A stretch of DNA of 64,000 bases from Ferruginibacter yonginensis (GTDB taxonomy: Bacteria > Bacteroidota > Bacteroidia > Chitinophagales > Chitinophagaceae). The position numbers were made by a program, and so were the translations under genes. Below, piece after piece: positions 51,466 to 59,936 of this stretch. Position 1 is the stretch's first letter; the number at the start of each line of letters is the position of its first letter. Location of the stretch: contig NZ_JBHSCZ010000003.1 in the NCBI RefSeq assembly GCF_042651465.1, positions 1 to 64,000 of the forward strand. The letters are read 5' to 3'. The notes under the pieces are model-generated. The model made no database searches and was not told where the DNA came from. It saw nothing but the letters and a program-made list of their open reading frames with translations.

Positions 51466-51740
51466 TTATTTTTTTGCTGCTGCTTTTTTTGCAGGTGCTT
51501 TTTTAGCTGGAGCTGCTTTTTTTGCAGGTGCCGCTTTTTTCGCAGGTGCTGCTTTCTTTGCAGGAGCCGCTTTTTTTGCAGGTGCTGCTTTTTTAGCTGG
51601 AGCTGCTTTCTTTGCAGGAGCCGCTTTTTTAGCTGGAGCTGCTTTCTTTGCAGGTGCTGCTTTTTTTGCAGGAGCCGCTTTCTTTGCAGGTGCTGCTTTT
51701 TTAGCTGGCGCTGCTTTTTTTGCAGGAGCCGCTTTTTTTG
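51466..51740. repeat. 18-bp tandem repeat within the H1-like gene
   Basis: Repeat units encode AAPAKK, about 13 copies. Units differ at synonymous sites (GCAGGTGCT, GCAGGAGCC, GCTGGAGCT), so the array has drifted and is not newly expanded. Confidence 0.85.
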
Positions 51741-51750
51741 CTGTTGCCAT
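51466..51750 (-). CDS. Histone H1-like lysine/alanine-rich protein
   Basis: 94 aa. MATAKK is followed by 13 tandem copies of AAPAKK and a short end (APAKKAAAKK). Lys makes up about a third of the residues. Such tails resemble the C-terminal domain of eukaryotic H1 and bacterial H1-like proteins (Hc1/AlgP type); no globular domain is present. It likely binds DNA or RNA non-specifically. The coding DNA is an 18-bp tandem repeat prone to copy number change. It lies between polX and rpmA and has its own terminator. Confidence 0.75.
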   Translation of the reverse strand: MATAKKAAPAKKAAPAKKAAPAKKAAPAKKAAPAKKAAPAKKAAPAKKAAPAKKAAPAKKAAPAKKAAPAKKAAPAKKAAPAKKAPAKKAAAKK

Positions 51751-51833
51751 TTTTTTTGAATTTAAATATGGTTAGTAAATAATACTTAAAAATAAATACT
51801 ATTTTGTTACTACCAAAAAAAACTTACAAAAAA

Positions 51834-52100
51834 TTAAGCAGTAGCTTCTACAGCAGTTACAGAAACAAAAGTTTTATCACCTTTTGATTTCTTAAATTCT
51901 ACCAATCCATCAGTCATTGCAAAAATGGTAAAGTCTCTACCAACTCCTACATTTTTACCAGGATGGTATTGTGTACCACGTTGACGTAAAATGATGTTAC
52001 CTGCTAATGCTGGTTGGCCACCAAATATTTTAACGCCTAATCTTTTACTTTGTGAATCACGACCGTTTTTTACGGAACCTTCACCTTTCTTATGTGCCAT
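51834..52100 (-). CDS. rpmA: 50S ribosomal protein L27
   Basis: 88 aa. L27 reaches the peptidyl transferase centre with its N-terminus. The typical start MAHKKGEGSVKNGRDSQSKR lacks the cleaved extension seen in Firmicutes. 'GNIILRQRGTQYHPGKNVG' is conserved. It is in the usual pair with rplU, 49 nt downstream of it. Confidence 0.98.
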   Translation of the reverse strand: MAHKKGEGSVKNGRDSQSKRLGVKIFGGQPALAGNIILRQRGTQYHPGKNVGVGRDFTIFAMTDGLVEFKKSKGDKTFVSVTAVEATA

Positions 52101-52149
52101 TTCTTAAAAAATTTTAATGTTGTGTTTTGAAATAATTTTTCAAAAACAA

Positions 52150-52455
52150 TTAAGCAATTGCAGTTACTTTTAAATGAGTGTACTGCGTACGGTGACCGTG
52201 CTTTTTACGGAAACCTTTTCTTCTTTTCATTTTAAAAGCGATCACTTTTTCGCCTTTAACAAGGTCGTTAATGATTTCAGCTTTTACAACTGCTTTTACA
52301 CCTGCACCACTAACAACATCACTGCCGTTAGAAGTTAAAAGTACATCTGAAAATTCTACTGAATCTCCAGCTTTACCTGCAATGTGCGGTACATACAAGC
52401 TGTCACCTGCTTTTACTTTAAATTGCTGACCTGCTATTTTTACTATTGCTAACAT
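52150..52455 (-). CDS. rplU: 50S ribosomal protein L21
   Basis: 101 aa. Contains 'MLAIVKIAGQQFKVKAGDSL' at the start and the C-terminal signature 'KMKRRKGFRKKHGHRTQYT'. First gene of the rplU-rpmA operon. Confidence 0.98.
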   Translation of the reverse strand: MLAIVKIAGQQFKVKAGDSLYVPHIAGKAGDSVEFSDVLLTSNGSDVVSGAGVKAVVKAEIINDLVKGEKVIAFKMKRRKGFRKKHGHRTQYTHLKVTAIA

Positions 52456-52477
52456 ATCTAACCCGAATTTAGGACGG

Positions 52478-52485
52478 CAAAGGTA
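52478..52485 (-). promoter_or_regulatory. rplU promoter -7 box
   Basis: On the minus strand TACCTTTG followed by CCGTCC, matching TAnnTTTG; the leader to the ATG is short (22 nt). CTTG lies about 22 nt upstream as a weak -33. Confidence 0.55.
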
Positions 52486-52616
52486 AGGGTTTTTATAGAA
52501 AATGGTACAAGTTTTTTAACTTTCTTGTAAATATTGCCAAATATAACACCAAAATATTTCATTTTAAGTTCAAAATCAATGATTTGTACGCCAACTTTTT
52601 ATCATTTGTCACCATG

Positions 52617-52693
52617 GGTCCTGCTTTTCGTTGCTATACCGGCACAAAGCTAGGCTGCACGGCCTCACCGGGGTATTCACTTCAATCAGGCGT
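52617..52693 (-). ncRNA. Structured intergenic element, copy B
   Basis: Read on the minus strand, it begins CGCCTGATTGAAGTGAATACC and ends GGTATAGCAACGAAAAGCAGG. CCTG pairs with CAGG, ATACC with GGTAT, and the two GA-rich strands between these stems face each other. It shares these ends with copy A at 787-872. The element occupies much of the 52486-52769 gap, which has no credible gene. Confidence 0.55.
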
Positions 52694-52769
52694 ATTTTAC
52701 CCAACATTTGCATCATTAAGCATCATTTTTACTTCATTCATTTCTTTTTATTTACAACCCATTCACCCA

Positions 52770-52777
52770 TAAATTTG
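52770..52777 (+). promoter_or_regulatory. Acyltransferase gene promoter -7 box
   Basis: TAAATTTG followed by CGCTGC matches TAnnTTTG, with TTTA about 19 nt upstream. The leader would be about 30 nt. Confidence 0.5.
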
Positions 52778-52814
52778 CGCTGCTTACAATCTTTTAAAAG
52801 TAAGGCATTTGTGC

Positions 52815-53555
52815 ATGAAAAAAGTTGTTCAATATTTATATAGCTTATATGTGTTGCTCATTTTTATAATAGTAATGTTGGCTATTTTTCCTTTTGTAAT
52901 AATTGCTTCTTTATTTGGTAAAATAACAGGAGGTAATATTATATATACACTTTGCAGGTTATGGGCCGATGTTGCTTTGTTTTGTTGGGGCATATCACAC
53001 AAAAATATTTTTGAAGCACCTAAAGTTACCAACACTGCTGCCATATTTGTTTTTAACCATTGTTCATATATAGATATTCCTTTTTTACTCAAGGCTTTTC
53101 GTAAACAACCCATACGTATTTTGGCAAAAGCCGAAATGGCTAAAGTACCTATATTCGGTTACATTTACAAAAAGGCAACGGTAATGGTTGATCGTAGTAG
53201 CGAAGCTGCCCGTCAACAAAGTGTAGCCATCTTAAAAAAAGTATTGGCACAAAATATATCTGTAGTGCTAGCACCCGAAGGTACTTTTAATATGAGCCAC
53301 CTACCGCTCAAATCGTTTTACAATGGAGCCTTTAAAATTGCCGTTGAAACCAATACCGTTATTCAACCAGTGTTATTTTTAGATGCATACGATCGGTTGC
53401 ATTACAATAGTATTTTTTCAATGACACCCGGTATTTCAAGAGCCGTTTTTCTTGAACCTATACAACCAGGTAATGATGTTGAAGCACTCAAACAACAAGT
53501 GTATATTGCAATGGAAAATGCTTTAATAAAATACCAAGCAAGTTGGATAAAATAA
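52815..53555 (+). CDS. 1-acyl-sn-glycerol-3-phosphate acyltransferase (PlsC family)
   Basis: 246 aa. Acylates lysophosphatidate or a similar acceptor at the inner membrane. N-terminal membrane segment (~residues 5-33); the catalytic HX4D motif is H82-CSYI-D87 and the acceptor-binding motif is APEGTF (153-158). The ATG at 52815 follows an upstream TTG that would give only two extra residues. priA starts 5 nt after it. Confidence 0.9.
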   Translation: MKKVVQYLYSLYVLLIFIIVMLAIFPFVIIASLFGKITGGNIIYTLCRLWADVALFCWGISHKNIFEAPKVTNTAAIFVFNHCSYIDIPFLLKAFRKQPIRILAKAEMAKVPIFGYIYKKATVMVDRSSEAARQQSVAILKKVLAQNISVVLAPEGTFNMSHLPLKSFYNGAFKIAVETNTVIQPVLFLDAYDRLHYNSIFSMTPGISRAVFLEPIQPGNDVEALKQQVYIAMENALIKYQASWIK

Positions 53556-53560
53556 TAACC

Positions 53561-56038
53561 ATGCAACCAAACACTGAATTTGATTTTGCTGATAAAACAT
53601 CTGGTTATTGGGCATTGGTTATTTTACCTTTAGCATTACCTACTGTTTATACCTACGAAATACCCCTTCATTTATTACCAATAGCTACCGTTGGTAGTAG
53701 GGCAGAAGTGAGTTTCGGAAAAAATAAAAAATACGCAGGCATCATCAAAGCAATTGTTACCGATGCTCCTACTTATAAAACAAAACCACTTTTAAATATT
53801 TTAGATGATGCCCCATTAATTTACCCACAGCAGTTGCAGTTGTGGCAATGGCTTAGCGACTACTATATGTGTACAGAGGGTGAAGTAATGGCAGCGGCAT
53901 TGCCAGCCAATTTTAAATTAAGTAGTGAAACGGTGTTACTATATAACACTGATTTTGGCGATGATTTTAGTGCACTTGGCGATGAAGAGTATTTAATAGC
54001 AGAAGCCCTACAACTTAAGCTAGAGCTCAGTATTACAGAAGTACAGCAAATAATGGATGCTACTCATGTATACCCTACCATAAAAAAATTAATTGATAAA
54101 CAAGTTTGTTTTATACGAGAAGAACTGAATGAGAAATACAAAATAAAGAAAGAAAACTACGTTTTATTGCATCCACAATATGCAAACGAACAACAGCTTG
54201 CTCCTTTGTTAAACGAATGGAAAGGGGCTCACAAACAAATGGAATTACTGTTGGCTTATTTGCACCTTAGTAAAACCGAAGGCGATGTGGTACAATCAAC
54301 ATTACTTAAAAAAGCACAAGCCACCACAGCACAATTAAAAGGGTTAGTTGAAAAGCACATTTTGGTAGTTGAAAGTAGAAGTGTAGATAGAATTAAATCT
54401 TTACCAAAAGATATTTTTATTGATTTTGAACTGAGTACGGCGCAACAGTTAGCCCTTGCCGAAGTGCAACAAGTATTTACTCAAAAAAGTGTTTGTTTGT
54501 TACATGGTGTTACAGGTAGTGGTAAAACACAACTCTACATTAAGTTGATGGAGCAATATTTTAATGCTGGTCAACAAGTGTTGTACCTGCTGCCAGAAAT
54601 TGCTTTAACTGCACAAATTATAAGAAGGTTACAAAAACATTTTGGTGGTAACATCACCATTTATCATAGTAAGTTTAATAACCAAGAGCGTATTGAATTA
54701 TGGAATAAAATACGAACCGGCGAAGTAAAAATAGTATTGGGTGCAAGAAGTGCCCTTTTTTTACCATTTAAAAATTTAGGGTTGGTATTGGTTGATGAGG
54801 AGCATGATGCTTCATATAAACAACAAGACCCTGCACCACGTTACAATGCTAGAGATGCAGCTATTTACTACGGCTCTTTATTTAACGCAAAAATTTTATT
54901 GGGTAGTGCCACACCATCTTTAGAAACTTATTATAATGCCCAACAACAAAAGTATGGCTTGGTTACTTTGAGTGAGCGCTTTGGTGGTATACAATTACCT
55001 GCTATAGAAATAATCAATACAACTCAAGTGGTTCAAAAGGGTAAGGTAATGATTAGTCCGCAGTTGAAAGAGGCCATACAAAAAACGGTTGAGGCCGATA
55101 AACAGGTCATTTTATTTCAAAACAGGCGTGGGTACAATCCTTATATTATTTGTGGCACATGCGGTTATTTGCCGCAGTGTACGCATTGCGATGTGTCGTT
55201 AACCTTGCATAAGTATAGCAACAAAATGCATTGCCATTACTGTGCAAGTATTTATCCGAAGTTGGTTACTTGTCCGGCTTGTGGCACTAACACTTGGTTA
55301 GAAAAAAACTTTGGTACAGAAAAAATTGAGGAGCAGCTTGAAAATGATTTTACTCATTTTAAAATTGCTCGAATGGATGTTGATAGTGTTAGAGGAAAAA
55401 CAGCTCATGATAATTTAATTCAATTATTTGAACAGCAACGTTTAGATATTTTAGTAGGCACACAAATGGTGGTAAAGGGGCTCGACTTTGATAAAGTAGG
55501 TTTGGTGGGTATTTTAGATGCTGATGGGTTATTAAGTTTTGCTGATTTTAGAGCCAATGAAAGAGCTTTTCAATTAATGGAACAAGTAAGTGGTAGGGCT
55601 GGTAGAAAAGAAGCTCAAGGAAAAGTAATGATACAAGCTGTAAATGTGAAGCACCCTATTTTAGCCTTAGTACAGCAACACAATTATGAACAGTTTTTTA
55701 AAATTGAAATTGAAAAACGCAAAGAGTTTTTTTATCCGCCATTTAGTAGGGTGGTAATGCTCACTTTAAAGCATAAAGATAAAACTATTGTTGATGGTGC
55801 CGCAAACCGTTTGGCGCTGTTGCTGTCGCAAGATTTAAAAGAATTTATAACAGGCCCAGCAGCACCAATTGTGGGCAGGTTGCGTAATTTATACCTCATG
55901 GAAATTATGATTAAATTACCAAAAGAAGCAGGTAAAAGTGGTGTGTATCGTAAAGTTATTCGAAACCACATCAACCTTTTACACAGCGAAACAACTTTTA
56001 AAAATGTACAGGTGGTGGTAGATGTTGACCCTGTTTAA
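53561..56038 (+). CDS. priA: Primosomal protein N' (replication restart helicase)
   Basis: About 825 aa. Restarts stalled replication forks. The N-terminal 3'-DNA-binding domain is followed by a helicase core with Walker A GVTGSGKT (316-323), DEEH box (412-415) and a zinc-binding Cys cluster (CGTCGYLPQCTHCD, then CHYCASIYP and CPACGT). 'RYNARDAAIYYGSL' and 'VGTQMVVKGLDFDKVGLVGI' are also typical. The ATG at 53561 is preferred over the TTG that overlaps the previous gene. Confidence 0.96.
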   Translation: MQPNTEFDFADKTSGYWALVILPLALPTVYTYEIPLHLLPIATVGSRAEVSFGKNKKYAGIIKAIVTDAPTYKTKPLLNILDDAPLIYPQQLQLWQWLSDYYMCTEGEVMAAALPANFKLSSETVLLYNTDFGDDFSALGDEEYLIAEALQLKLELSITEVQQIMDATHVYPTIKKLIDKQVCFIREELNEKYKIKKENYVLLHPQYANEQQLAPLLNEWKGAHKQMELLLAYLHLSKTEGDVVQSTLLKKAQATTAQLKGLVEKHILVVESRSVDRIKSLPKDIFIDFELSTAQQLALAEVQQVFTQKSVCLLHGVTGSGKTQLYIKLMEQYFNAGQQVLYLLPEIALTAQIIRRLQKHFGGNITIYHSKFNNQERIELWNKIRTGEVKIVLGARSALFLPFKNLGLVLVDEEHDASYKQQDPAPRYNARDAAIYYGSLFNAKILLGSATPSLETYYNAQQQKYGLVTLSERFGGIQLPAIEIINTTQVVQKGKVMISPQLKEAIQKTVEADKQVILFQNRRGYNPYIICGTCGYLPQCTHCDVSLTLHKYSNKMHCHYCASIYPKLVTCPACGTNTWLEKNFGTEKIEEQLENDFTHFKIARMDVDSVRGKTAHDNLIQLFEQQRLDILVGTQMVVKGLDFDKVGLVGILDADGLLSFADFRANERAFQLMEQVSGRAGRKEAQGKVMIQAVNVKHPILALVQQHNYEQFFKIEIEKRKEFFYPPFSRVVMLTLKHKDKTIVDGAANRLALLLSQDLKEFITGPAAPIVGRLRNLYLMEIMIKLPKEAGKSGVYRKVIRNHINLLHSETTFKNVQVVVDVDPV

Positions 56039-56071
56039 AGTATCAAATACTATCGTCTAAAAAATATAATC

Positions 56072-57079
56072 ATGATGTTGCAACAACATTTTTCTTTAAA
56101 AAAATACAACAGTTTTGGTATTGATGTAACAGCAAAATATTTTGCAGCATTTGATAGTGTAACTACGCTACAAGCAGCACTTGAAGCATATTCAAACAAT
56201 ATATTGGTATTGGGTGGTGGTAGCAACATTTTATTTACCCAACATTTTGATGGGTTGGTATTAAAGAATGAAATAGCTGGTATTGAAAGGGTGAAGGAAG
56301 ATGATGATTTTGTATGGGTAAAAGCAGGTGCTGGTGTTAGTTGGCATGCGTTTGTGTTGTATTGTATAGCGCATGGTTTAGCTGGTGTTGAAAATTTATC
56401 ACTCATACCAGGAAGTGTAGGTGCATCACCTATGCAAAATATAGGAGCGTATGGCGTTGAAATTAAAGATGTATTCGAAAGTTTAGAAGCGTATCACTTA
56501 CACGATAAAACGATGGTAACATTTAATAATGCAGCTTGTGCATTTGGTTACAGAGAAAGTGTTTTTAAAAATAAATATAAGCATCAATTTGTAATTACAA
56601 CCGTTACGTACAGGTTACGCAAGCAGCCTATTTTCAATACATCTTATGGTGCTATTGAAACAGCGTTACAAACTATGGGTGTTACAACTTTGAGCATTAA
56701 AGCCATTAGTGATGCCGTTATTGGCATACGAAAAAGTAAATTGCCTGACCCACAGGTGATAGGCAACGCAGGCAGCTTCTTTAAAAACCCAACGGTACCA
56801 ACAGCGCAATTTGAAAGTTTAAAAACTACTTTCCCTGCAATAGTAGGGTATAAGGTAGATGATCAACAAACCAAATTAGCGGCTGGTTGGTTAATTGAGC
56901 AATGCGGTTTTAAAGGCTATAGAGAGGGTGATGCAGGTTGCCATGCACAACAAGCCTTGGTATTGGTAAATTATGGCCATGCTGATGGCAATGCTATTTT
57001 GCAATTGAGTGAAAAAATTATTGAATCGGTAGCACAAAAATTTGGTGTAATGCTACAACGAGAAGTAAATATTGTTTAA
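56072..57079 (+). CDS. murB: UDP-N-acetylmuramate dehydrogenase
   Basis: 335 aa. Reduces UDP-GlcNAc-enolpyruvate to UDP-MurNAc in peptidoglycan synthesis. FAD-binding start 'LKKYNSFGIDVTAKYF' and 'NILVLGGGSNILF', then 'IPGSVGASPMQNIGAYGVE', 'FGYRESVFK' with the catalytic Arg region, and 'GNAGSFFKNP' with the catalytic Ser. The presence of the Tyr-loop region fits type I MurB, as in E. coli. Follows priA by 33 nt. Confidence 0.96.
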   Translation: MMLQQHFSLKKYNSFGIDVTAKYFAAFDSVTTLQAALEAYSNNILVLGGGSNILFTQHFDGLVLKNEIAGIERVKEDDDFVWVKAGAGVSWHAFVLYCIAHGLAGVENLSLIPGSVGASPMQNIGAYGVEIKDVFESLEAYHLHDKTMVTFNNAACAFGYRESVFKNKYKHQFVITTVTYRLRKQPIFNTSYGAIETALQTMGVTTLSIKAISDAVIGIRKSKLPDPQVIGNAGSFFKNPTVPTAQFESLKTTFPAIVGYKVDDQQTKLAAGWLIEQCGFKGYREGDAGCHAQQALVLVNYGHADGNAILQLSEKIIESVAQKFGVMLQREVNIV

Positions 57080-57114
57080 CAAAAAAGGCATCAATAATTG
57101 ATGCCTTTTTTGTT
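57078..57114. terminator. Bidirectional terminator between murB and the AAA+ gene
   Basis: AAAAAAGGCATCAAT and ATTGATGCCTTTTTT form a nearly perfect palindrome that can end transcripts of both convergent genes. Confidence 0.9.
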
Positions 57115-57118
57115 ATTA

Positions 57119-58648
57119 TTAATTAAAATCATCTTCATTAAAATCGTCTTCATTAAAATGTTCGTTGCTTAAATTAAGCATACTGCCCATCAAATCTTTA
57201 AACTCAATTATACCATCAATTACTTTTTTACTAATGAGTGAGTGTGCAGAAAGTCCGTGTAATACCAACTCCATCAACAAAGCTGTTTCTTTTTCGGTGA
57301 GGTTATTGTAATGTTTTTTAACGAGTGCATGCAAGCCACTTACTTTGTACAATAGTTGTACTTTATCATCATCTTTAGTTTCTAAAAATAGGTTGAGTGC
57401 ATTACCTGCATCAAACCAACTAATAATGGCTTTGTAAGGGTTTTCTAGTGCAGGTGCTTTGCTGTTTCTCTTTTTCTTGAGTGTTTCTGGGTCAGGAAAA
57501 TATTGTTTAAACTGTGTTCTAATGGCTTTTTCTAACAAGTTGTACGATACTTGGTATGGGCCTTCTTGTTCACCTTCATACACCAATTCAATTTTACCTG
57601 TTATAGAGGGTATAATACCCGTTAAATCACTGAGCCATACATGTGTATTGGTTTCGTTGTTGATGATGCCACGACGTTCAGCTGCACTCACCGCATTTTC
57701 AAAAGCGGCAATAGTAAGCCTTGCACTCACTCCACTTTTTTTATCAACGTATTCACTATCCCTGGCTTCAAAAGCAACTTGTTCAATAAGGCGTTTAATT
57801 AAATCACTCACTGATACCATGGCTTTTTGAGCATCATTAATACGGGCCTCTTGCGCTGTAATTTGTAAAGCCGTTTCAATTGATTTAGGGTAATGCGTTA
57901 AAATTTGACTTTCAATTCTATCTTTTAACGGCGTAACAATGCTACCACGGTTGGTATAATCTTCGGGGTTGGCCGTAAATACAAAAACAATATCAAGCGG
58001 TAAACGTAGTTTAAAACCTCTTATCTGTAAATCACCTTCTTCTAAAATATTAAACAATGATACTTGAATACGTGCTTGTAAATCGGGTAATTCATTAATT
58101 ACAAAAATGCAACGGTTACTACGTGGAATAATACCATAATGTAGCACCCTTTCATCAGCAAAATTGAGTTTTAAATTAGCGGCTTTAATTGGGTCAATAT
58201 CGCCAATTAAATCAGCCACACTTACATCTGGCGTTGCTAATTTTTCACCATAACGTTGGCTTTTATGTAGCCAATCAATTGGCGTATTGTCGCCTTCTTT
58301 TTCAATTAAATCAATGGCGTAACGAGAAATAGGTTGTAAGGGATCATCGTTAATTTCACTCCCTGCAACAACGGGTATATATTCATCTAACAAATCAGTC
58401 ATTTGCCTTGCCATACGGGTTTTTGCTTGTCCACGTAAGCCTAAAAACAGCATATTGTGCTTACTCAATAACGCTCTTTCTGTATCAGGTATTACGGTAT
58501 CTTCATAACCCAAAATACCCGGAAAAGGATTTTCTTTTGCTTGTATTTTTTTGATGAGATTCTCCCTTATTTCATCTTTAATTGATTTAGGTTGGTACCC
58601 TGCTTTTTTTAATGCTCCGAGTGTTTTTATACTTGTGATATTACTCAT
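57119..58648 (-). CDS. MoxR/magnesium-chelatase-like AAA+ ATPase
   Basis: 509 aa. AAA+ core of the ChlI/MoxR type with 'FVFTANPEDYTNRGSIVTPL' and 'KDRIESQILTHYP' as sensor 1 and the following helix. Walker A reads GLRGQAKT (70-77), with Ala where Gly is usual, and Walker B reads IFVINELPDL (181-190), with Asn where Asp is usual. It ends with acidic repeats (FNEDDFNEDDFN). The VWA gene lies directly upstream, so together they probably form a remodelling pair; no chelatase large subunit is nearby, so pigment synthesis is unlikely. The ATG at 58648 follows an unfavourable earlier in-frame ATG. Confidence 0.8.
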   Translation of the reverse strand: MSNITSIKTLGALKKAGYQPKSIKDEIRENLIKKIQAKENPFPGILGYEDTVIPDTERALLSKHNMLFLGLRGQAKTRMARQMTDLLDEYIPVVAGSEINDDPLQPISRYAIDLIEKEGDNTPIDWLHKSQRYGEKLATPDVSVADLIGDIDPIKAANLKLNFADERVLHYGIIPRSNRCIFVINELPDLQARIQVSLFNILEEGDLQIRGFKLRLPLDIVFVFTANPEDYTNRGSIVTPLKDRIESQILTHYPKSIETALQITAQEARINDAQKAMVSVSDLIKRLIEQVAFEARDSEYVDKKSGVSARLTIAAFENAVSAAERRGIINNETNTHVWLSDLTGIIPSITGKIELVYEGEQEGPYQVSYNLLEKAIRTQFKQYFPDPETLKKKRNSKAPALENPYKAIISWFDAGNALNLFLETKDDDKVQLLYKVSGLHALVKKHYNNLTEKETALLMELVLHGLSAHSLISKKVIDGIIEFKDLMGSMLNLSNEHFNEDDFNEDDFN

Positions 58649-58696
58649 TATAATAACTACTTTTTTTAAATGATTTTTTGTTATGTACAACTGTTT

Positions 58697-59794
58697 TTAA
58701 AATACTGTTTTTCTTTTTCCGCTTTCAAAATCTTTAAAAATGAAGGCGCCTAATTTATCTAACGATGCAAAAAATGCTTTACCATTATTGGTTTCAGTAA
58801 ACTCTTGTACAAATTTTTGAAGGTAAGGGTCGCTGGCAATCATAAAGGTAGTAATAGGAATTTTTAATTTTTTGCATTGGGTGGCTAAGCTCATGCAACG
58901 GGTTAAAATTTTTCTATCGATACCAAAGCTGTTTTTATAATACTGTTTACCTACTTTTAAACAAGTAGGTTTACCATCAGTAATCATAAAAATTTGTTTA
59001 TTGGGGTTGCGTCGTCTGCGTAAAATATCCATCGCTAACTCCAAGCCTGCAACGGTATTGGTGTGGTATGGCCCAACTTGTAAATAGGGTAAATCTTTCA
59101 CTTCAATAGGCCAAGCATCGTTACCAAACACTACAATATCCAACGTGTCTTTTGGGTATTTTGTTTTGATTAATTCGCTCAATGCCATGGCTACTTTTTT
59201 GGCAGGTGTAATTCTATCTTCTCCATACAAAATCATGGAGTGAGAAATATCAATCATTAATACAGTTGATGTTTGTGATTTAAAATCAGCTTCTCTAATT
59301 TCTAAATCATCTTCTTGCATACGAAAGCTATCAATACCGTGGTTTATTTGGGCATTGCGTATAGAGCTGGTAAAATCAATTTGCTCCATGGTATCGCCAA
59401 ACTGGTAAGGCCTTGTATCGGTATTAATTTCATCTGCACCACCAGGTTTAAAAGTAGTGTGGTTGCCTTGTTTGGTTTTTTTGAGTTTACCGAAAATTTC
59501 TTCTAAACTGCTTTTACGAATGGTTTGTTCTGTTTTGGCAGTAATTTTTATTTCACCATTTTGAGGGTTTTCAGAAATGTAGCCTTTGTTTTTAAGGTCT
59601 TCTAAAAAATCGCCTATACCATAATTATCATCGGTAAGTTTATACTCTTTATCTAACTCGTTGAGCCATTGCATAGCTTCATTGAAATCGCCGCTGGTGT
59701 ACGTTAACAACTGCGTAAAAATCTTCATAAGTTTATCAAAGCCTGATGGTTCATCAGCGCTGGCATCAAACTTCTTAAATTGATATCCTAACAT
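58697..59794 (-). CDS. VWA-domain protein, partner of the AAA+ ATPase
   Basis: 365 aa. A von Willebrand factor A domain in the C-terminal half has an intact MIDAS: D182-I-S184-H-S186 (MIDISHSM) and later 'MITDGKPTC'. The N-terminal half (~1-165) is helical and without a named domain. ChlD-like and MoxR-associated VWA proteins act with AAA+ ATPases as substrate adaptors. The spacing of 48 nt and same strand indicate one operon with the ATPase downstream. Confidence 0.85.
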   Translation of the reverse strand: MLGYQFKKFDASADEPSGFDKLMKIFTQLLTYTSGDFNEAMQWLNELDKEYKLTDDNYGIGDFLEDLKNKGYISENPQNGEIKITAKTEQTIRKSSLEEIFGKLKKTKQGNHTTFKPGGADEINTDTRPYQFGDTMEQIDFTSSIRNAQINHGIDSFRMQEDDLEIREADFKSQTSTVLMIDISHSMILYGEDRITPAKKVAMALSELIKTKYPKDTLDIVVFGNDAWPIEVKDLPYLQVGPYHTNTVAGLELAMDILRRRRNPNKQIFMITDGKPTCLKVGKQYYKNSFGIDRKILTRCMSLATQCKKLKIPITTFMIASDPYLQKFVQEFTETNNGKAFFASLDKLGAFIFKDFESGKRKTVF

Positions 59795-59905
59795 AATGCT
59801 GTTGTTTTTTGTGAAGTTGAATCGGTATAAAGGTCTGTATAAAAGGTGGCTTTATTTTACGAATTACGATTTTCATTCGTTACAATTGCTCATGTATTGT
59901 TAACA

Positions 59906-59935
59906 AAAAAGCCTTCAGTTACGAAGGCTTTTTAA
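59906..59935 (-). terminator. DUF2723 gene terminator
   Basis: AAAAAGCCTTC, AGTTAC, GAAGGCTTTTT is an 11-bp perfect stem immediately beyond the minus-strand stop codon at 59937. Confidence 0.9.
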
Positions 59936-59936
59936 T

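Noticed and set aside
51466..51740. Possible CRISPR-like array from regular repeats
   Set aside because: Units are 18 bp with no spacers and translate to AAPAKK; it is a coding tandem repeat.
52584..52843. Two short plus-strand frames before the acyltransferase gene
   Set aside because: They overlap the structured element, a promoter box and the start of the acyltransferase gene; no protein-like pattern.
57119..59794. Magnesium chelatase for chlorophyll synthesis
   Set aside because: No BchH-like large subunit or other pigment genes nearby; the pair fits better as a MoxR/VWA-type module.
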